Assembly (NCBI RefSeq): GCF_035946055.1 | Contig: NZ_CP108364.1 | Location: 1,302,001-1,366,000 of the forward strand | Reading direction: 5' to 3' | DNA: 64,000 bases | Source of the DNA: Streptomyces sp. NBC_01341 | Lineage (GTDB): Bacteria > Actinomycetota > Actinomycetes > Streptomycetales > Streptomycetaceae | Shown: piece after piece, positions 61,875 to 64,000 of the stretch | Layout of the letters: each line of letters opens with the position of its first letter | Numbering within the stretch: position 1 is the first letter of the stretch | The notes under the pieces: generated by a model | Told to the model about the DNA's origin: nothing | Databases searched by the model: none | Seen by the model: the letters and a program-made list of their open reading frames with translations, nothing else | Position numbers and translations under genes: made by a program

Positions 61875-62741
61875 GTGCATCACCCCCACACCAGCACCTC
61901 ACGTCGCACCACCCGACTCACCCGCAGCGTCGGATTCGCCGTGCTGGCCCTCGGGCTCGCCTTCACGGCGATTCCGGCGACCGCCCAGGCCGGCGCCCCC
62001 ACGCCGGCGGCATCACACCTGGAGGCAGCCGCGACCGGACTCGACGACCCCGCGAAGAAGGACATCGCCATGCAGCTGGTATCCAGCGCCGAGAACTCGA
62101 CGCTGGACTGGAAGGGCCAGTACGGCTACATCGAGGACATCGACGACGGCCGCGGATACACCGCCGGAATCATCGGATTCTGCTCCGGAACCGGCGACAT
62201 GCTCGACCTGGTCGAGCTGTACACCGAGCGCGTCCCCGGCAACGCGCTGGCCGGCTACCTGCCCGCCCTGCGCGAGGTGGACGGCACGGATTCGCACGAC
62301 GGGCTCGACCCCGGATTCACCGGGGCCTGGGCCAGGGCGGCGTCGGACCCCGCCTTCCAGCAGGCGCAGAACGACGAGCGCGACCGGGTGTACTTCAACC
62401 CGGCGGTGCAACAGGGCAAGGCCGACGGAATCGGGACGCTGGGGCAGTTCGCCTACTACGACGCCATCGTCATGCACGGGGGCGGCGGCGACCGCACCGG
62501 TTTCTGGGCCATTCGCGACATGGCCCTGTCAGAGGCCCGGCCTCCGTCGCAGGGCGGTGACGAGGTCGCCTATCTCGACGCGTTCCTGGACGCCCGGGTC
62601 TGGGCGATGAGGCAGGAGGAGGCCCACTCGAACACCAGCCGGGTGGACACCGCCCAGCGTGTCTTCCTGCGCGCCGGCAACCTGAATCTCGATCCGCCAC
62701 TGGACTGGCACGTCTACGGCGACGCCTTCCACATCGGCTGA
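61875..62741 (+). CDS. csn: Secreted chitosanase (GH46)
   Basis: A 288-aa GH46 chitosanase. GTG 61875 has TTGGAGG 4 nt upstream. An SRRTTRL motif and hydrophobic stretch ending PATAQAG form a long signal that may be Tat-type, as for CsnA of S. coelicolor. Catalytic Glu73 and Asp91 are present. Its operator palindrome and extracellular location contrast with the lipoprotein copy upstream. A terminator with a nested inner hairpin follows. Confidence 0.95.
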   Translation: MHHPHTSTSRRTTRLTRSVGFAVLALGLAFTAIPATAQAGAPTPAASHLEAAATGLDDPAKKDIAMQLVSSAENSTLDWKGQYGYIEDIDDGRGYTAGIIGFCSGTGDMLDLVELYTERVPGNALAGYLPALREVDGTDSHDGLDPGFTGAWARAASDPAFQQAQNDERDRVYFNPAVQQGKADGIGTLGQFAYYDAIVMHGGGGDRTGFWAIRDMALSEARPPSQGGDEVAYLDAFLDARVWAMRQEEAHSNTSRVDTAQRVFLRAGNLNLDPPLDWHVYGDAFHIG

Positions 62742-62752
62742 CGCCCTGCGGC

Positions 62753-62800
62753 CCGGTGCGCGTACGCGTTCCCCGCGCGGGGTTCCCGTACGCGCACCGG
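62753..62800. terminator. Bidirectional terminator with nested hairpin
   Basis: Perfect 14-bp stem (CCGGTGCGCGTACG at 62753-62766, complement at 62787-62800). The 20-nt loop itself holds CCCCGCGCGGGG. It separates convergent csn and the permease gene, 12 nt after the csn stop. Confidence 0.85.
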
Positions 62801-62805
62801 TGGGG

Positions 62806-64000
62806 TCAGTGGGCCACGGGTACGGCCATCGGATCCTTCGGCTGTGCGTCGGCCCCGACTTCGGCCTCCGGCTCCGCGTCCGGCTCGCGGCCCCAGTGGT
62901 TGAAGGCCAGGTTGAGGACGATCGCCACGACGCAGCCGGTGGAGATGCCCGAGTCCAGGACCACGAGCATGTCCTCGGGAAAGGCGTGGTAGAAGTCCGG
63001 CGCGGCGATCGGGACGAGGCCGACGCCGACGGCCGCCGCGACGATCAGGGCGTTCTCACCCTTCTCCAGGGCCGCGGTGGCGAGGGTCTGGATGCCGCTC
63101 GCGGCGACCGACCCGAAGAGCACTATCCCGGCTCCGCCGAGAACGGGCAGCGGGACGAGGGCGATGACGGACGCGGCGACGGGCACCAGGCCGAGCAGCA
63201 CCAGGATGACGCCGCCCGCGGCGACGACGAACCTGCTGCGCACCTTGGTCATCGCGACCAGCCCTATGTTCTGGGCGAACGCGCTGCACATGAATCCGTT
63301 GAAGAGCGGGCTGACGGCGCTGCCGAGGGTGTCGGCGCGCAGGCCGCCCTCGATGGTCCGCTCGTCGGCCGGGCGGCCCACGATCTTTCCGAGGGCCAGC
63401 ATGTCGGCGGTGGACTCGGTCATGCAGACGAGCATGACGATGCACATGGAGACGATGGCCGCGATCTCGAACCGCGGTGCACCGAAGTGGAAGGGCGTCG
63501 GGAAGCCGATCAGGCCGGCGTCGCCGAGCGCCCCGAAGTCGGTGATGCCGGCGGGGATCGCGATCAGGGTGCCGACGACGAGACCGAGCAGGATCGCGAT
63601 CTGCTGGAGAAAGCCGCGCAGCAGCTTGCGCAGGGCGAGCACGATCACGAGGGTGACGGCGGCCATGGTGATGTTGGTCATCGAGCCGTAGTCGTCGGCG
63701 CCGGCGTTGCCGCCCTGCGACCAGTTGAAGGCGACCGGGAGGAGCGAGACACCGATCAGGGTGATCACGGTGCCGGTGACGACGGGCGGGAAGAACCGCA
63801 CCAGTTTGCAGAAGTACGGGGCGAGCACGAAGCCGAGCAGGCCGGCGACGACGATCGCGCCGAAGATGACGGCGATGCCGTCGTGCCCCCGGTCCTTGCC
63901 TATCGCGATCATCGGGGTGACCCCGGCGAACGAGACCCCGTTGACGAACGGCAGCCTGGCGCCTATGCGCCAGAAGCCGAGGGTCTGGAGCAGGGTGGCT
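62806..64000 (-). CDS. NCS2-family purine permease, 3' part (runs off window)
   Basis: C-terminal 398 residues of a nucleobase:cation symporter-2 (xanthine/uracil/urate) permease; the start is outside the window. The open frame continues without a stop to the window edge (ATLLQTLGFWRIGARLP, LPFVNGVSFAGVTPMIAIG). Helices include FFPPVVTGTVITLIGVSLLP, the Q/E substrate motif in CMTESTADMLALG, and FNGFMCSAFAQNIGLVAMTK. Motif style fits the xanthine/urate branch, which suits the nearby allantoin genes. The tail after residue about 370 is acidic and cytoplasmic. Confidence 0.9.
   Translation of the reverse strand, partial: ATLLQTLGFWRIGARLPFVNGVSFAGVTPMIAIGKDRGHDGIAVIFGAIVVAGLLGFVLAPYFCKLVRFFPPVVTGTVITLIGVSLLPVAFNWSQGGNAGADDYGSMTNITMAAVTLVIVLALRKLLRGFLQQIAILLGLVVGTLIAIPAGITDFGALGDAGLIGFPTPFHFGAPRFEIAAIVSMCIVMLVCMTESTADMLALGKIVGRPADERTIEGGLRADTLGSAVSPLFNGFMCSAFAQNIGLVAMTKVRSRFVVAAGGVILVLLGLVPVAASVIALVPLPVLGGAGIVLFGSVAASGIQTLATAALEKGENALIVAAAVGVGLVPIAAPDFYHAFPEDMLVVLDSGISTGCVVAIVLNLAFNHWGREPDAEPEAEVGADAQPKDPMAVPVAH

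Overview
The window is high-GC actinobacterial chromosome, almost certainly Streptomyces or a close relative. Codon third positions are nearly all G or C, GTG starts are common, there are many 3-5 nt start/stop overlaps, and the gene content is streptomycete (allantoin/glyoxylate genes under an IclR regulator, gluABCD glutamate transporter, GH46 chitosanases, DUF5955- and DUF6278-like proteins). I see no rRNA or tRNA gene and no CRISPR array.

Layout. 0-9.2 kb: N-terminus of a secreted protein, gamma-glutamyltransferase, then a molybdenum-hydroxylase operon of PaoABC type with an XdhC-family maturation factor, and an isochorismatase-fold hydrolase. 9.5-12.8 kb: gluABCD-type ABC transporter. 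12.8-18.6 kb: small core genes (DUF6278-like, DUF4352-like, SDR, mycoredoxin, exonuclease III, metallo-hydrolase) and pcaL.

18.47-34.45 kb: an integrated element. A tyrosine integrase sits at one end, IS debris at the other, and pcaL is split: its original 5' part remains at 34.45-35.15 kb and its 3' part lies at 17.28-18.47 kb. The two junctions share a 7-bp identity inside a 70-bp diverged homology and lie 15,983 bp apart. The element supplies a codon-divergent copy of the pcaL 5' coding end, with its own GTG, that rebuilds the enzyme. The cargo is two facing operons of secreted proteins and lipoproteins. Each is built around a giant paralogous exoprotein (propeller-like region, lysozyme-like domain, golvesin-like domain); one of the two also carries a NucA/NucB-type DNase domain. 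This is the best candidate for an undescribed system.

35.2-42.2 kb: sugar ABC importer with a ROK kinase and a GntR/UTRA regulator, next to a Gfo/Idh/MocA oxidoreductase. 42.2-48.4 kb: NarL-type two-component system, small membrane protein, DMT exporter, TetR regulator, RibD-like reductase, aldo/keto reductase, quinol monooxygenase. 48.5-55.3 kb: allantoicase, allantoinase, AllR-like IclR regulator, MocA-like nucleotidyltransferase and malate synthase. These form a purine-ureide to glyoxylate route with matching palindromes upstream of allB and aceB. 55.4-64 kb: MFS transporter, fibronectin-III lipoprotein, multicopper oxidase, alpha/beta hydrolase, two tandem chitosanases (one lipoprotein, one secreted) and the start of an NCS2 purine permease running off the right edge.

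How the genes may work together: Mo-hydroxylase, MocA-like cofactor enzyme, NCS2 permease and allantoin genes suggest purine and aldehyde catabolism. The sugar importer, ROK protein and dehydrogenase look like one GntR-controlled regulon. All functions are read from motifs and recall of families; no database search was run.
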